Source: Haloferula luteola (GTDB lineage Bacteria; Verrucomicrobiota; Verrucomicrobiia; Verrucomicrobiales; Akkermansiaceae). Taken from it: a DNA stretch of 64,000 nucleotides. Below, piece after piece: positions 51,625 through 62,032 of this stretch (positions are counted from its first letter, which is position 1; each line of letters starts with the position of its first letter). Under the pieces are notes generated by a model. That model was not told the DNA's origin. It was given only the letters and a program-made list of their open reading frames with translations, and made no database searches. The position numbers and the translations under genes were made by a program. The stretch is taken from NCBI RefSeq assembly GCF_014201715.1, contig NZ_JACHFD010000003.1, forward strand, positions 186,001-250,000, given 5' to 3'.

Positions 51625-51703
51625 GTCATTCACTCTCGGGAAACCCACCAAACCTGGTGAGCGCCCCACCTCACTCTCTGTTTCCAGCACTCTCACTTTC
51701 AAC

Positions 51704-52732
51704 ATGCTAGCCAAGCTTTTCGCTAATTGGTTTTCGAACGACATCGGCATCGACCTCGGGACGGCGAACACTCTCGTTAACGTCAAAGATCAAGGCATTG
51801 TCCTCCGCGAACCTTCCGTCGTCGCGGTCAAAGCAGGCACCAATGAGGTGCTGGCGGTCGGCGACGACGCCAAACGCATGCTCGGGCGCACTCCCGGCAA
51901 CATCGTGGCGATCCGCCCACTCAAAGATGGTGTCATCGCCGACTTCCAGGTCACCGAAGCCATGCTTCGCCATTTCATCCGCAAGGTGAATCAACGTCAC
52001 CGCGGCAATACTCGCGTGGTCATCGCGGTCCCCTCCGGCATCACCGAAGTCGAACGCCGTGCCGTGTCGGAATCGGCTGAGCAGGCCGGTGCCAAATGGG
52101 TCCACATCGTCGAAGAGCCGATGGCCGCAGCGATCGGCGTCGGACTGCCCGTCATGGAAGCCTCTGGAAACATGATCGTCGATATCGGCGGCGGCACGAC
52201 CGAAGTCGCTCTCATCTCACTCGGCGGCATTGTTTACGCCCGCTCCGTCAGAACGGCTGGCGACGAACTCGACGAAGCCATCGTTTCCTACATGAAGCGG
52301 AACTACAACCTGATGATCGGTGAGCGCACCGCCGAGGACATCAAGATCCGCCTCGGCTCTGCCGCCCCCCTCGCCAAGGAACTCACCATGGACGTCAAAG
52401 GCCGCGACCTCGTGGCCGGCTTGCCGAAGACCATCACCATCACCTCTCAGGAAATCCGCGAAGCGATGGCCGATCCACTTGCCACCATCGTCGATGCCGT
52501 CCGCACCACCCTGGAACGCTGCCCTCCCGAACTCGCCGCCGACCTCGTCGATCGCGGGATCGTTCTCGCAGGCGGAGGGGCTTTGCTTCGCGGTCTCGAC
52601 AAGTTATTACGCGAGGAGACCGGCTTGCCCGTTCACATCGCGGAGGATCCCTTGAGCGCCGTGGCCGAAGGCACCGGGAAGATGCTCCAGGAACTCGAAG
52701 TCCTGAAGCGCGTCACCCATCCGTCGAACTGA
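51704..52732 (+). CDS. mreB: Rod-shape actin MreB
   Basis: 342 residues from ATG 51704. Actin-fold nucleotide-binding blocks: [46 protein letters not shown] and [12 protein letters not shown]. MreB filaments guide lateral wall synthesis. First gene of mreB-mreC-mreD-mrdA-rng, which lie in one direction with gaps of 34 bp or less. Upstream codons to 51623 are non-conserved. Confidence 0.96.
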   Translation: MLAKLFANWFSNDIGIDLGTANTLVNVKDQGIVLREPSVVAVKAGTNEVLAVGDDAKRMLGRTPGNIVAIRPLKDGVIADFQVTEAMLRHFIRKVNQRHRGNTRVVIAVPSGITEVERRAVSESAEQAGAKWVHIVEEPMAAAIGVGLPVMEASGNMIVDIGGGTTEVALISLGGIVYARSVRTAGDELDEAIVSYMKRNYNLMIGERTAEDIKIRLGSAAPLAKELTMDVKGRDLVAGLPKTITITSQEIREAMADPLATIVDAVRTTLERCPPELAADLVDRGIVLAGGGALLRGLDKLLREETGLPVHIAEDPLSAVAEGTGKMLQELEVLKRVTHPSN

Positions 52733-52766
52733 CACCCCTCGCGGGTGTCACCTCCCACCTTCCGGC

Positions 52767-53636
52767 ATGCGGCCGCTCAACCTGCTCGCACTGCTTCTGT
52801 TCCTCGCCGGGGCAACCTGGGCCCTGACGAGGAGCCCGGGCACCGTGCGTTCGATGCAGGCCACCTACTACCGAGCCATTTCCCCTTTCCTCACCGTAGG
52901 CTCGGAGATGGAAGTGAAGGCTCGCGCCTTCCTCGATGAAGTCGACCACTCTGCCAAACTCCAGGCAGAGGTCGACGCCATGCGCGAAGACTTCGGTCGG
53001 CTCAAGCTGATCGAATCCCGCTTCCGCACCGTGGAGGCAGAAAATGCCAGCCTCCGCAGGGCGCTTGATTTCAAACAGCGCAACCCTTTCGACGTCGTCG
53101 CCGCACGCATCACCCGTCGGCAACCCACCACTTGGTGGCAAACCATGGAGATCGACCGTGGCGACAAATCCGGCATCGCCACCGCTTACACCGTCGTGAC
53201 GGATGGCGGACTCGTCGGCAAAATCGATCGACTCGGCGAGGACCGATCGACGGTCATTCTCCTCACCGACGAAGCCTGCCAAGTTTCCGCCAAGGTCGAG
53301 GGCAGTCCCGAGGTCGGGATCGTCCAGGGCCAACGCGAACAATTCGGCACCACTCCACTCCTTCGCCTTCGCTTCCTTTCCCCCAATGCCCGCCTGCGTG
53401 AAGGCATGCGGGTCTTTTCCACCGGCAAAGGCGGGGTCTTCCCGCCAGATGTGCTGCTGGGCGAAATTGTCCGGGTCGAACCCGGTCCGCTTTCCTCCGA
53501 GGCCCTCGTGCGGCCATCGGTCGACTTCCAAAACCTTTCCACTGTATTCGTCCTCACCCCCCAAAAGGACCCCTCAGTGGAAGAGGAGAGCGCGCCTGCT
53601 GAGGCTCACTCTCCGCGAAAGGACGGTTCGAGATGA
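52767..53636 (+). CDS. mreC: Rod-shape-determining protein MreC
   Basis: 289 residues. N-terminal membrane helix (LLALLLFLAGATWALTRS), a coiled coil (about 50-100, FRTVEAENASLRRALDF) and the double beta-barrel MreC domain (VVAARITRRQPTTWWQTMEIDRGDKSGI, GLVGKIDRLGEDRSTVILLTD, PDVLLGEIVRVEPG). It connects MreB to the synthesis enzymes in the periplasm. Its stop overlaps mreD by ATGA. Confidence 0.9.
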   Translation: MRPLNLLALLLFLAGATWALTRSPGTVRSMQATYYRAISPFLTVGSEMEVKARAFLDEVDHSAKLQAEVDAMREDFGRLKLIESRFRTVEAENASLRRALDFKQRNPFDVVAARITRRQPTTWWQTMEIDRGDKSGIATAYTVVTDGGLVGKIDRLGEDRSTVILLTDEACQVSAKVEGSPEVGIVQGQREQFGTTPLLRLRFLSPNARLREGMRVFSTGKGGVFPPDVLLGEIVRVEPGPLSSEALVRPSVDFQNLSTVFVLTPQKDPSVEEESAPAEAHSPRKDGSR

Positions 53637-54214
53637 TCCGCTACCTTTTTTCGATTCTGATCATGGTGTTGTTGGCCGTGATCGCCCAACAATTCCTTCC
53701 GGCCCTCACCGCCCTTTCCGGCTGCCGCATCCTACCGGTCGCCCTCGTTTTCCTGTGCGCAGCCGTGACCTTGCCGCCCCCGGCCATGCTGCTCGTCGCC
53801 TTTGTCTGTGGTTTCCTGACCGACCTGGAAAACTGGATGGGCCCCCACGGAGGTGATCGCGCCGTGTATGAGGTCCCGGTGGAAACACTGCGCTTCGGTT
53901 ACTCCATCATCCTCTACGGCATCATGGGCATGTTGATGCAGGGCATCCGTCCCCTGTTCCGACGCGGCAACTGGCAATTCTCTGCACTGCTCGGCGGGAT
54001 CGCCGTCTTCCTCTACCTCACCACCGAGTACCTGCTCATCAACTTCATTCGCGGCGGCTTCAGCTTCGGGCAAGGCACCCTCATGAAGATCACTTTCAGC
54101 TCCGCCCTGACCACCCTTTTCGCTCCGCTCGTCTTTTGGATCCTTTTCGCTCTCGCCGAGCGATTCAACTACACAATCCGGCTCGACACGTCCCGCCGTC
54201 GTCCCGGAGAGTGA
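53633..54214 (+). CDS. mreD: Rod-shape-determining protein MreD
   Basis: 193 residues with about five membrane helices (FSILIMVLLAVIAQQFLPAL, VALVFLCAAVTLPPPAMLLV, IILYGIMGMLMQGI, ALLGGIAVFLYLTTEYLL, TLFAPLVFWILFALAERF). MreD is poorly conserved in sequence; size, topology and position between mreC and the PBP2 gene give the name. Coupled to mreC by an overlapping start. Confidence 0.85.
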   Translation: MIRYLFSILIMVLLAVIAQQFLPALTALSGCRILPVALVFLCAAVTLPPPAMLLVAFVCGFLTDLENWMGPHGGDRAVYEVPVETLRFGYSIILYGIMGMLMQGIRPLFRRGNWQFSALLGGIAVFLYLTTEYLLINFIRGGFSFGQGTLMKITFSSALTTLFAPLVFWILFALAERFNYTIRLDTSRRRPGE

Positions 54215-54224
54215 CGAACCTGAA

Positions 54225-56378
54225 ATGAACTTCCTCAATCAAGGCATTCGCGTGCTCCTCCTCACCGTGATGGTGCTGGCTGGCTTCGGTGCGCTTGTCA
54301 AACGCCTCTACTATTTTCAGATCACCAAGCAGGAGCACTACCAATCTCTGGTGCCGAGTGACCGTGAAGTCACCGTTCGAGAACCCGGCATCCGCGGGGT
54401 GATCCGCGATCGGAATGGGATCGACCTCGCTCGCAACAAACGGAATTTCGTCGTCTTCTTCGACCTTGAAGAAATCCGCCGCTCCTACCTTCAGCAACAC
54501 GAGCAGGATCCCAAACAACAAAAGCTGACGACCGAGGACGGCATGCCACGGAAGACCGTGGAAACCAACATCGTTCAGATCGTCAACACCTGGATCATTC
54601 CAAAACTCAACGAACTCGGACTCGCCAAAAACTACTCAGGTGAAAACCTCCAGAAGCATTACAATACCTACCGCGGACTGGTGCCTTACACCTACAATGC
54701 GGGGCTGACCTACGAGCAATTTGCCAAGCTTGCCGAACACAGCCTCGAAGTTCCCGGTGTCTACCTCGACGTCCGCCCTGAACGCGAGTATCCCTACCAT
54801 GCTCTCGCCTCTCACTTGCTGGGCTATGTTCAGCCTTGGCGAAATGGCGAGGTCCCAGAGTCCGAAAAGCGAAAATTCAACCACTACATCGGCGATGAAA
54901 AAGGCTTCGCCGGAGTCGAAGCCACTCTCGACGACATGCTCCGCGGCCCCGCAGGCAGCAAAACTCTGGTGAAGAACGAAAGGGGCAAATTCACCGCCCT
55001 CTCCGACTACCGTGCTCCCAAAGAAGGCGCGGCCGTTACCTTGAGCATCGATGCCCGCGCTCAGTTTCTCGTCACCAATACCCTGCGTCGCGCCGGCCGC
55101 GCAGCAGGCGTCGTCATGGATGTTCAAACCGGCGAGATTCTCGCCATGGCATCCGTGCCCGACTACGACCCGAATGACTTCATCCCCAGCATCGATACCG
55201 ACACCTGGAAAGCCTACAACGAGAACCCTTGCCGATCGCTGGTCGATCGCAGCATTTCCGCTTTCGCACCCGGCTCCACGTTCAAGCTCGCCACCTCCCT
55301 CACCGGTGCCCTCAACGGCTTGGCTACCCGTTCCTTCTCATGTGATGGCTACGTCACCTATGGTAATTACAAGCCAGCTTGCTGGCTATGGAATCAATCT
55401 CATGGCAGCCATGGCCTCCTGACTCTGCCGCAGGCGATCCAGAAATCCTGCAATCCTTACTTCTACAAGCTGGGCAACACCCTCGGCGAAGAACGCATGG
55501 TCGCGGGTTTCACCATGCTCGGGTTCGGGCGTCCGACTGGAGTCCGGCTTCCCAACGAAAGCCCTGGCAACCTTCCCGGTTCCAAAGCATGGAAGCGTTT
55601 CACCCACAAAAATGGCCTGACTCCCGGCGATATCGCCCAGCTCGCCATCGGTCAGGGAGACTCACTGGCCACCCCCTTGCAACTTTGCACCATGGTCTCC
55701 GCTATCGCCAATGGTGGCCGCTACTATCGCCCGCGCTTGGTCAAGAAAGTCGTCGCCATTGATGGCCAGGTCCTGATCGATGACCAGCCCGAGCTACGCT
55801 TCGACCTCATTCAGGAAGGCGTCGATCCTTCTCAGCTCGAACTCATCCGCAAGGGCATGTGGATGGCCGTGAACGAAGCCGGTGGCACGGCCGGACGCGC
55901 CAAAATTCCCGGCGTGGAAATCGCCGGAAAAACTGGCACGGCCCAGACAGCTGACGACGGCCGCCGTTCCCACAACTCGTGGACTGTCGCATTCGGTCCC
56001 TTCGAGAATCCAAAATACGCCGTCGCCGTCGTCGTCCAAAATGGCAAGTCCGGTGGCAAAGTTTGCGGACCTCTCGTCCACCTTATTTTCCGCGGCCTTC
56101 TCGCTCGTGATGAAGGCATGCAACTCCCTCTCGCCGCCCTCGATCCCGTCGAAGGCAATCGTGATCCCATCGAGGAAATTCCACTCCCCGAGGATGTCAT
56201 GGCTGCCATCGATGTGTCCGATGTCGGAGAAACTGCCGATGACGTCGATGAACCCATCGAAGTCCGGCCCACCGTGACTCTGCCCAACCAAGCCGTCATT
56301 CCGGATCCCATCATCACCCCGGAGGTGGACGAAGAAGGATCCGTCGTTCCTGAAAACCCCCAATCGAACGACCCGTGA
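54225..56378 (+). CDS. mrdA: Penicillin-binding protein 2 (elongasome transpeptidase)
   Basis: 717 residues. One N-terminal membrane helix, the PBP dimerisation domain (GIRGVIRDRNGIDLARN, VRPEREYPYHALASHLLGYVQP) and the transpeptidase with SxxK (Ser351 in GSTFK), SxN (SCN, near 409), and KTG (GKTGTAQ, near 569). A C-terminal acidic tail of some 80 residues (after RDEGMQLPLAALD) is longer than usual. Crosslinks the lateral wall with MreBCD. No RodA gene adjoins it here; rng follows instead. Confidence 0.95.
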   Translation: MNFLNQGIRVLLLTVMVLAGFGALVKRLYYFQITKQEHYQSLVPSDREVTVREPGIRGVIRDRNGIDLARNKRNFVVFFDLEEIRRSYLQQHEQDPKQQKLTTEDGMPRKTVETNIVQIVNTWIIPKLNELGLAKNYSGENLQKHYNTYRGLVPYTYNAGLTYEQFAKLAEHSLEVPGVYLDVRPEREYPYHALASHLLGYVQPWRNGEVPESEKRKFNHYIGDEKGFAGVEATLDDMLRGPAGSKTLVKNERGKFTALSDYRAPKEGAAVTLSIDARAQFLVTNTLRRAGRAAGVVMDVQTGEILAMASVPDYDPNDFIPSIDTDTWKAYNENPCRSLVDRSISAFAPGSTFKLATSLTGALNGLATRSFSCDGYVTYGNYKPACWLWNQSHGSHGLLTLPQAIQKSCNPYFYKLGNTLGEERMVAGFTMLGFGRPTGVRLPNESPGNLPGSKAWKRFTHKNGLTPGDIAQLAIGQGDSLATPLQLCTMVSAIANGGRYYRPRLVKKVVAIDGQVLIDDQPELRFDLIQEGVDPSQLELIRKGMWMAVNEAGGTAGRAKIPGVEIAGKTGTAQTADDGRRSHNSWTVAFGPFENPKYAVAVVVQNGKSGGKVCGPLVHLIFRGLLARDEGMQLPLAALDPVEGNRDPIEEIPLPEDVMAAIDVSDVGETADDVDEPIEVRPTVTLPNQAVIPDPIITPEVDEEGSVVPENPQSNDP

Positions 56379-56403
56379 CCGGCTTGCATTTTACCCAGCA
56401 TCC

Positions 56404-57990
56404 ATGATCCAACGTATCAAACGCATTTTCGGAATCGGAAAACCTAGCCCGAAAGAAGGAAATACCCTCATCATCAACGTCGAACGTCTCGAGCGCCGTG
56501 TCGCCCTCCTGGAAAACGGCCTGCTTGAGGAATACACCGTCGAACGGGAAGGAGACCAAAATATCGTCGGCGGCATCTTCAAAGGCCGCGTCCGAAATAT
56601 CGAACCCGGCCTCAAGGCCATGTTCGTAGACATTGGCCTCGAGAAGAACGCCTTCCTTCACTTCTGGGACGCCATCCCTGCGGCCCTCGACTCCGGTCTG
56701 GAGGAAATCGAACGCGGTGACCGCCCGAAAAAGAAAAAGCAAAAGGTCACCTCCAAAGACATCCCCACCATCTATCCGGTGGGTTCGGAGATCATGATCC
56801 AGGTCTCCAAGGGCCCTATCGGCACCAAAGGCCCCCGCGTCACCACCAACATCTCACTGGCCGGGCGCTATCTCGTGCTCATGCCCTACACCGAGCAATT
56901 CGGCATCTCCCGTAAGATCGATGATCCCAAAGAGCGCACTCGCCTCCGCAAGATCATGCAACGCCTTTCGGTTCCCGATGGCATGGGTATCATCATGCGC
57001 ACCGTGGCCCAAGGCACCCGTGCCCGTCACTTTGTGCGCGACCTCGCCATGCTCCTCGAACAATGGCAAGAGGTGGAACTCAAACGCGATTCATCACCCG
57101 CTCCGGTCTGTGTCTTCCAAGAACCCGGCCTGATCGAGAAGACTGCCCGCGATTTCCTCACCGATGAAATCGATCAGGTGATCTGCGACTCCCCGGAAAC
57201 CACCGAGCTGGTTCGTGAAGTCGCCGGCAAAATCTCCCGTCGTGCCAAACGCCGGATCCACCATTTGCAGACCCAGGGTCCGATCTTCGAAAGCCTCAAC
57301 CTGCAAAAGCAGATCGATGAAGCTTTCTCCCGCCAAGTATGGCTCAAATGTGGCGGCTACATCGTCATCGACGAAACGGAGGCCCTCATCTCCATCGACG
57401 TCAACACCGGGCGCAATCGCGGCGCCAAGGACGTCGAAAAAATGATCCTGCAAACGAACATCGAAGCCGCCGAAGAGGTCGCGCGCCAACTCCGCCTTCG
57501 AAACATCGGCGGCCTGGTGGTGGTCGACTTCATCGACATGCGCCACCGCAAGGACCAACAAGCGGTCTACAAGGCGATGAAGGACCGACTTCGGAAGGAC
57601 AAGGCAAAGACCCAAGTCCTGCAGATTTCCTCGATCGGCCTCATGGAAATGACCCGGCAGCGCCTCAATGAATCGCTGCGCGACACCATGTTCGAACCTT
57701 GCCCCTACTGTCAGGGCCGCGGTCGGGTGAAAACTCCGATGACCATGAGCGTCGAAATTCAGCGCCGCTTGGTCTCCGTGATCAACAAGCGCCGGGAACA
57801 GGGCGGAGACATCGTGGTCGTCGTCAACTCGGACGTCCTCAACCGCTTCAAGAAAGAAGACAGCAAACTGCTCGTCGACCTGGAACGCCAGCACTCCGGT
57901 CGCCTCATCTTCCGCTCCGATCCATCATTGCACCGCGAGCGATTTGCCATCATCGACGCCAAAACCGAAAAGACGATCGAGTCCGTCTAA
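56404..57990 (+). CDS. rng: Ribonuclease G/E family endoribonuclease
   Basis: 528 residues, the RNase G size, without the RNase E scaffold tail. S1 domain at about 45-130 (IFKGRVRNIEPGLKAMFVDIGLEKNAFLH), DNase I-like domain with catalytic Asp in ISIDVNTGRNRG and VVDFIDMRHRKDQ, and the zinc-link CPYCQGRG. Processes rRNA and mRNA at the 5' monophosphate. Clustering with mre genes is common. A bidirectional-looking terminator follows at 58016. Confidence 0.94.
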   Translation: MIQRIKRIFGIGKPSPKEGNTLIINVERLERRVALLENGLLEEYTVEREGDQNIVGGIFKGRVRNIEPGLKAMFVDIGLEKNAFLHFWDAIPAALDSGLEEIERGDRPKKKKQKVTSKDIPTIYPVGSEIMIQVSKGPIGTKGPRVTTNISLAGRYLVLMPYTEQFGISRKIDDPKERTRLRKIMQRLSVPDGMGIIMRTVAQGTRARHFVRDLAMLLEQWQEVELKRDSSPAPVCVFQEPGLIEKTARDFLTDEIDQVICDSPETTELVREVAGKISRRAKRRIHHLQTQGPIFESLNLQKQIDEAFSRQVWLKCGGYIVIDETEALISIDVNTGRNRGAKDVEKMILQTNIEAAEEVARQLRLRNIGGLVVVDFIDMRHRKDQQAVYKAMKDRLRKDKAKTQVLQISSIGLMEMTRQRLNESLRDTMFEPCPYCQGRGRVKTPMTMSVEIQRRLVSVINKRREQGGDIVVVVNSDVLNRFKKEDSKLLVDLERQHSGRLIFRSDPSLHRERFAIIDAKTEKTIESV

Positions 57991-58015
57991 CGAGATCATC
58001 TCGCTTCCCTATTTT

Positions 58016-58062
58016 AGGCCCCGCCCGGAGTTCCCTAAGAGCATCGGTTCGGGGCCTCTTTC
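58016..58062 (+). terminator. Terminator of the mre-rng operon
   Basis: AGGCCCCG (58016-58023) and CGGGGCCT (58050-58057) form an 8-bp stem with a long loop, followed by CTTT. The next 370 bp to the arabinofuranosidase start hold no gene I can support. Confidence 0.6.
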
Positions 58063-58434
58063 GTTCGAGAAATTCTCGCCCATTCTCGTCACCCGAAGAC
58101 TCACTGAAACCGGTGACGGAACTCTATCTGAGATTCCCATTGGGCTTTCTCAAGCCTCCCTCTCCTCCTCCATCGAGCGGGAAAAGGGCGGCTCAACTGA
58201 GACGCTTTCCGCAACCACCAGAGTACCCTTATCGCTTCCCTAAACCTCAAAGTTTGGACAGATCGAACTCAAGACCTGTGCCTGCCTCCGAAGCATCGAC
58301 GCGGCACTGCATTTCTGACGCCCGAACCTAAAGTCTCTTGGACATCCCCCTGATGTCGGAAGCTTTTCGCTTCTCGAGAGTCTTTCCGCGCATTGCTGAC
58401 TGATCTACCGTCAGCCCCTTTCCGGTCCCGCATC

Positions 58435-60400
58435 GTGAAACGATTCCTTCCGTCTCTTTGCTTGCTGGTGACGCTCGGAGCTCCAAGCAAAGCCGAGCTT
58501 CTTACGGTCGATCTGGCGCATGAGACAGCCATCAGTCCGATGTTGATGGGCGCTTTCTTCGAAGACCTCAGCTACTCAGCCGACGGCGGCCTCTATGCCG
58601 AACTGATCGAAAATCGCTCCTTCGATCTTTCACCTGCGGATTATCCGGGCTGGGGGCCGCTTTCGTTCTGGCAACTTGAAACCCGTGGAGGAGGAGAGGG
58701 TCAGCTGATCAGCGAGAGTGCCGATCCGATCCACCCAAACAATCCCCACTATTTGGTCCTTGGGGTAAAAAACGCCGGCGACGGAGTGGGGGTCGTCAAC
58801 CATGGTTTCGGCGGCATTCCGATCCAGCAGGGAGAAACCTATGACTTCTCCGTGTTCGCCCGACAGGTGGCCTACCCGGGAGTCGAATTGAGCGCTCGAT
58901 TGGAAAGCCGAGATGGGACCGAAGAACTCGCCAGTGCACGCCTCTCGACCATCGACTCGGCCTGGGAGAAGTATGCGATGCCATTGCCCCCCAAAAAATC
59001 GGTCGACGATGCGAGACTGGTCCTTCTCGCCCACGGAAAAGGACGCATCGCCCTCGACATGGTCTCTCTATTTCCTCGGAAGACCTTCCAAGGACGAACG
59101 AATGGACTGCGGGCAGATCTTGCTGAAACCATCGCAGCCATCCAGCCCCGCTTTGTTCGATTTCCTGGAGGTTGCTTGGTCCACGGAGATGGGATCGACA
59201 ATTTCTATCACTGGAAAAACAGCATCGGCCCAGTGGAACATCGCAAGGGCCAGCGCAACATTTGGGGCTATCACCAAAGCCTCGGGCTCGGGTACTTCGA
59301 GTATTTTCAATTCTGCGAGGACATCGGTGCTGAACCCCTACCGGTGGTTCCAGCCGGGGTCAGTTGCCAGAATGCAGGAGCGAGCGTGACCGGCCGTTAC
59401 GGCGAAGGTCAGCAAGGAGTTGCCCTTCGCGAAATGCCTGCATTCATCCAAGATATCCTCGATCTTGTCGAATGGGCGAATGGCCCTGCCGATATCCAAG
59501 CGCGCCGCCGCAGGGCATCCAGCCCCATTTGGACTCAAGTATTTGGGAGTGGGGAACGAGGACGCCATCACCGACGCCTTCGAGGAGCGTTTTGAAATGA
59601 TCGTTCAGGCGCTGCAGGTGAAACATCCCGAAATCACCCTCGTCGGAACCGCCGGCCCCCTTCCCGCAGGAGAAGATTACCAGAAGGGCTGGAACATCGT
59701 GAATCGATTGAAAGTCCCCATGATCGACGAGCATTGCTACATGCCACCGGACTGGTTCTGGGAGAATCTCGGCCGTTGGGATCACGACGACCGCAACGGG
59801 GCAAAAGTGTACCTGGGTGAGTGGGCGGCCCACGATCAAGGACGACGTTCCACGTTGCGTGCAGCTCTCTCCGAAGCCGCTTACTTCACCAGCATGGAGC
59901 GAAACGGAGATGTGGTGGTGATGGCTTCCTACGCCCCACTTCTGGCGCGAACGCAAAACACCCACTGGTCGCCCGACCTTGTCTACTTCAACAACACCCA
60001 AGTGCTCCCGACCCTCAGCTACCAAGTCCAAAAGCTTCTCGGAAATGCGAGCGGAGATCGATACTTGGCAACGAACTGGCCCAGAACCCTTGGCCGTTTC
60101 TCGGCTTCGACCGTAAAAAACAGTCGATCAGGCGAGATCTTCGTCAAGCTGGTCCATGGCGACCAGCGCCCAATAACCATCGACATCGACATCCAAGGGA
60201 TTCCAGCCGGGACAACCATCACCCAAGTCGACAAAACGGAACTCAGCGGACCCGATCTTGACCACGTGAATACCGGCGTCGCTGGAACTCCTGATGAAAT
60301 CTTGCCCGTCGTTGAAACTCTTCAGATGACCCCACCGTTCCAACTGGAACTTGCCCCCTACTCCTTTACGGTGCTTCGGCTATTGACGGCGCAAAACTGA
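58435..60400 (+). pseudogene. GH51 alpha-L-arabinofuranosidase, frameshifted
   Basis: GTG start at 58435 with a signal peptide (MKRFLPSLCLLVTLGAPSKA). The N-terminal part (GAFFEDLSYSADGGLYAELIENRSFD, CBM-like region, FVRFPGGCLVHGDGI) is in one frame up to LVEWANGPAD near 59492. The rest, SKRAAAGHPAPFGLKYLGVGNED (acid/base Glu) to VYLGEW (nucleophile) and the C-terminal beta-sandwich, is in another. One base near 59494 (GATATCC) breaks the frame; without it the enzyme would have about 654 residues and all catalytic parts. Recent mutation or sequencing error. Confidence 0.85.
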
Positions 60401-60484
60401 AATCCCCCAACGATGCGCCGTCGTGGGATTCAAAAATCCAGGGCGATGACCCCAGATGGATGCTCTCAGATCAGCATTGGCCGC

Positions 60485-62032
60485 CTAGTCCTCCAGCTCT
60501 CCATTTGCCATCAGGTTCATAACCTGCGCCTGCGTCAGCGCACTTCCGAAGACAAAAAGTTCGTCGATCGACCCACGAAACCCGCGATCCGGCTCAGGTG
60601 AGGGTGAGGAACCGATCAGCAATGGCAATCCATCAGAAGAGGTCATTGGAGTATCGAACAGACCCAAGCGATAGAGCGACCGCTCGGGATCGATGGGATC
60701 GAGCTGACCATCCACATACAGCTCCACGGGAGGGTGATCTTCGGAGATCCGCCCCCCGTGATAGACGGCCGCCACGTGATGCCACTGCCCTTCTGTGAGA
60801 GGCAGGGAACCGGTGAGCAGCAGTCCATCAAAGGAAAGCCGAAGCTGAGGAGCTTCCTCGGGAGTTTTGCGAAAAACGAGAAGCTCACATTTCCCGACCC
60901 CCACATCTGCGTCCTCGCCTCCTCGAAATCGCCCCCAGCCGACAATCGGTTGAAAACGACGAAACTCCGGAGCTTCATCCAGTCGAATCCAGGCGCAGAG
61001 AGTTCGCGGTAGATCTCCCGAGATTCCCCTCCAGTTTGAAGTGATCGCTTCACCCTCTCCGTCAAAATGAACTGCAGTTCCGATTTTTCCTCGATCCAGT
61101 TCGGCTCCCATCGACGGCCATCTCGCTTCGAGCGATTCGCTTTCCGGAAGGCATCCCTCCACTTCAAGTCGCTCGCCTTCGATCCTGTCGAAACTCAGGC
61201 GAAAATGAGGAAGCTCCGTCGGTAAAGATTGGAAAAACCGCCCATCATCAGCCTCACCCAGTGTCCATGAACCCACCGTAGAAAGGGTTGCCGATTGTCC
61301 TTTCTCGAGCACCATCCCGTCGCGTCGCCCCTCCAAGGCACGAACTTGAACCTTTCCACGAAAAACGTGTACTTCGGGGGACATGCCATCCTGGACCTCC
61401 ATCCCGAATTCGGTTCCGAGGTCAACCAAGCGAATGCGTTTGGATTCGATGGTGAATCCTCTGGCCGCTGCCGGCACCTGACAAAAAACCGATCCTTTTT
61501 CGAGCGAGAGGCATCCGGCATCGACGAATTCGGCTTCTGCCGGACCTTTCAGAAGAACCATCACCCCATTCTTCAAGTCGAGTCGCATGGCCCCCGCATC
61601 GATCACGATTCGGTCGCGTGGCTGCAGGCTCTCGCTTTGATTTGGAGACACTGCGTGTGTCCGCGCCAGATGATAGATGGTTCCCGGAGAGACGGCGATC
61701 CGGTTTTCCGGAGCAGTCGTGAGAACATGCCGAAGCAACACCGCCGATAGGAGGAGGATCGCGGCTGCGCTGATGAACGCTGCCTTGACCGCCTTACGCC
61801 GCTGACGCGCCAACATTTCCGCTCCAGGCAGCCGACTCCGACCTACCGAATACGCACTCACGGAGGCTTCCGCGTGCAGCCGGATCAAATCGTGGGTGCG
61901 GAAGCTATGGCGGAAAATCCGACGAAACTCCGCGGATTCCAACAAGGCCTCCTCCAAGGCTCGCCATTCCCCCTCGTCGAGATCGCCGTCGATCGCACGC
62001 TGGACCCACTTTTCAAACTCACCGAGTTTCAT
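60485..62032 (-). CDS. FecR-type membrane protein with LamG-like domain
   Basis: 515 residues. The N-terminal region resembles anti-sigma factors (EFEKWVQRAIDGDLDEGEWRALEEALLES), one membrane helix lies at about 83-103 (AAFISAAAILLLSAVLLRHV), then a FecR domain (PGTIYHLARTHAV... RLVDLGTEFGMEVQ... VHVFRGKVQVRAL) and a C-terminal concanavalin/LamG domain (RTLCAWIRLDEAPEFRRFQPIVGWG... WHHVAAVYHGG). Paired by ATGA overlap with the ECF gene, so it probably controls that factor; fusions of this type are frequent in Planctomycetes and Verrucomicrobia. Confidence 0.85.
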   Translation of the reverse strand: MKLGEFEKWVQRAIDGDLDEGEWRALEEALLESAEFRRIFRHSFRTHDLIRLHAEASVSAYSVGRSRLPGAEMLARQRRKAVKAAFISAAAILLLSAVLLRHVLTTAPENRIAVSPGTIYHLARTHAVSPNQSESLQPRDRIVIDAGAMRLDLKNGVMVLLKGPAEAEFVDAGCLSLEKGSVFCQVPAAARGFTIESKRIRLVDLGTEFGMEVQDGMSPEVHVFRGKVQVRALEGRRDGMVLEKGQSATLSTVGSWTLGEADDGRFFQSLPTELPHFRLSFDRIEGERLEVEGCLPESESLEARWPSMGAELDRGKIGTAVHFDGEGEAITSNWRGISGDLPRTLCAWIRLDEAPEFRRFQPIVGWGRFRGGEDADVGVGKCELLVFRKTPEEAPQLRLSFDGLLLTGSLPLTEGQWHHVAAVYHGGRISEDHPPVELYVDGQLDPIDPERSLYRLGLFDTPMTSSDGLPLLIGSSPSPEPDRGFRGSIDELFVFGSALTQAQVMNLMANGELED

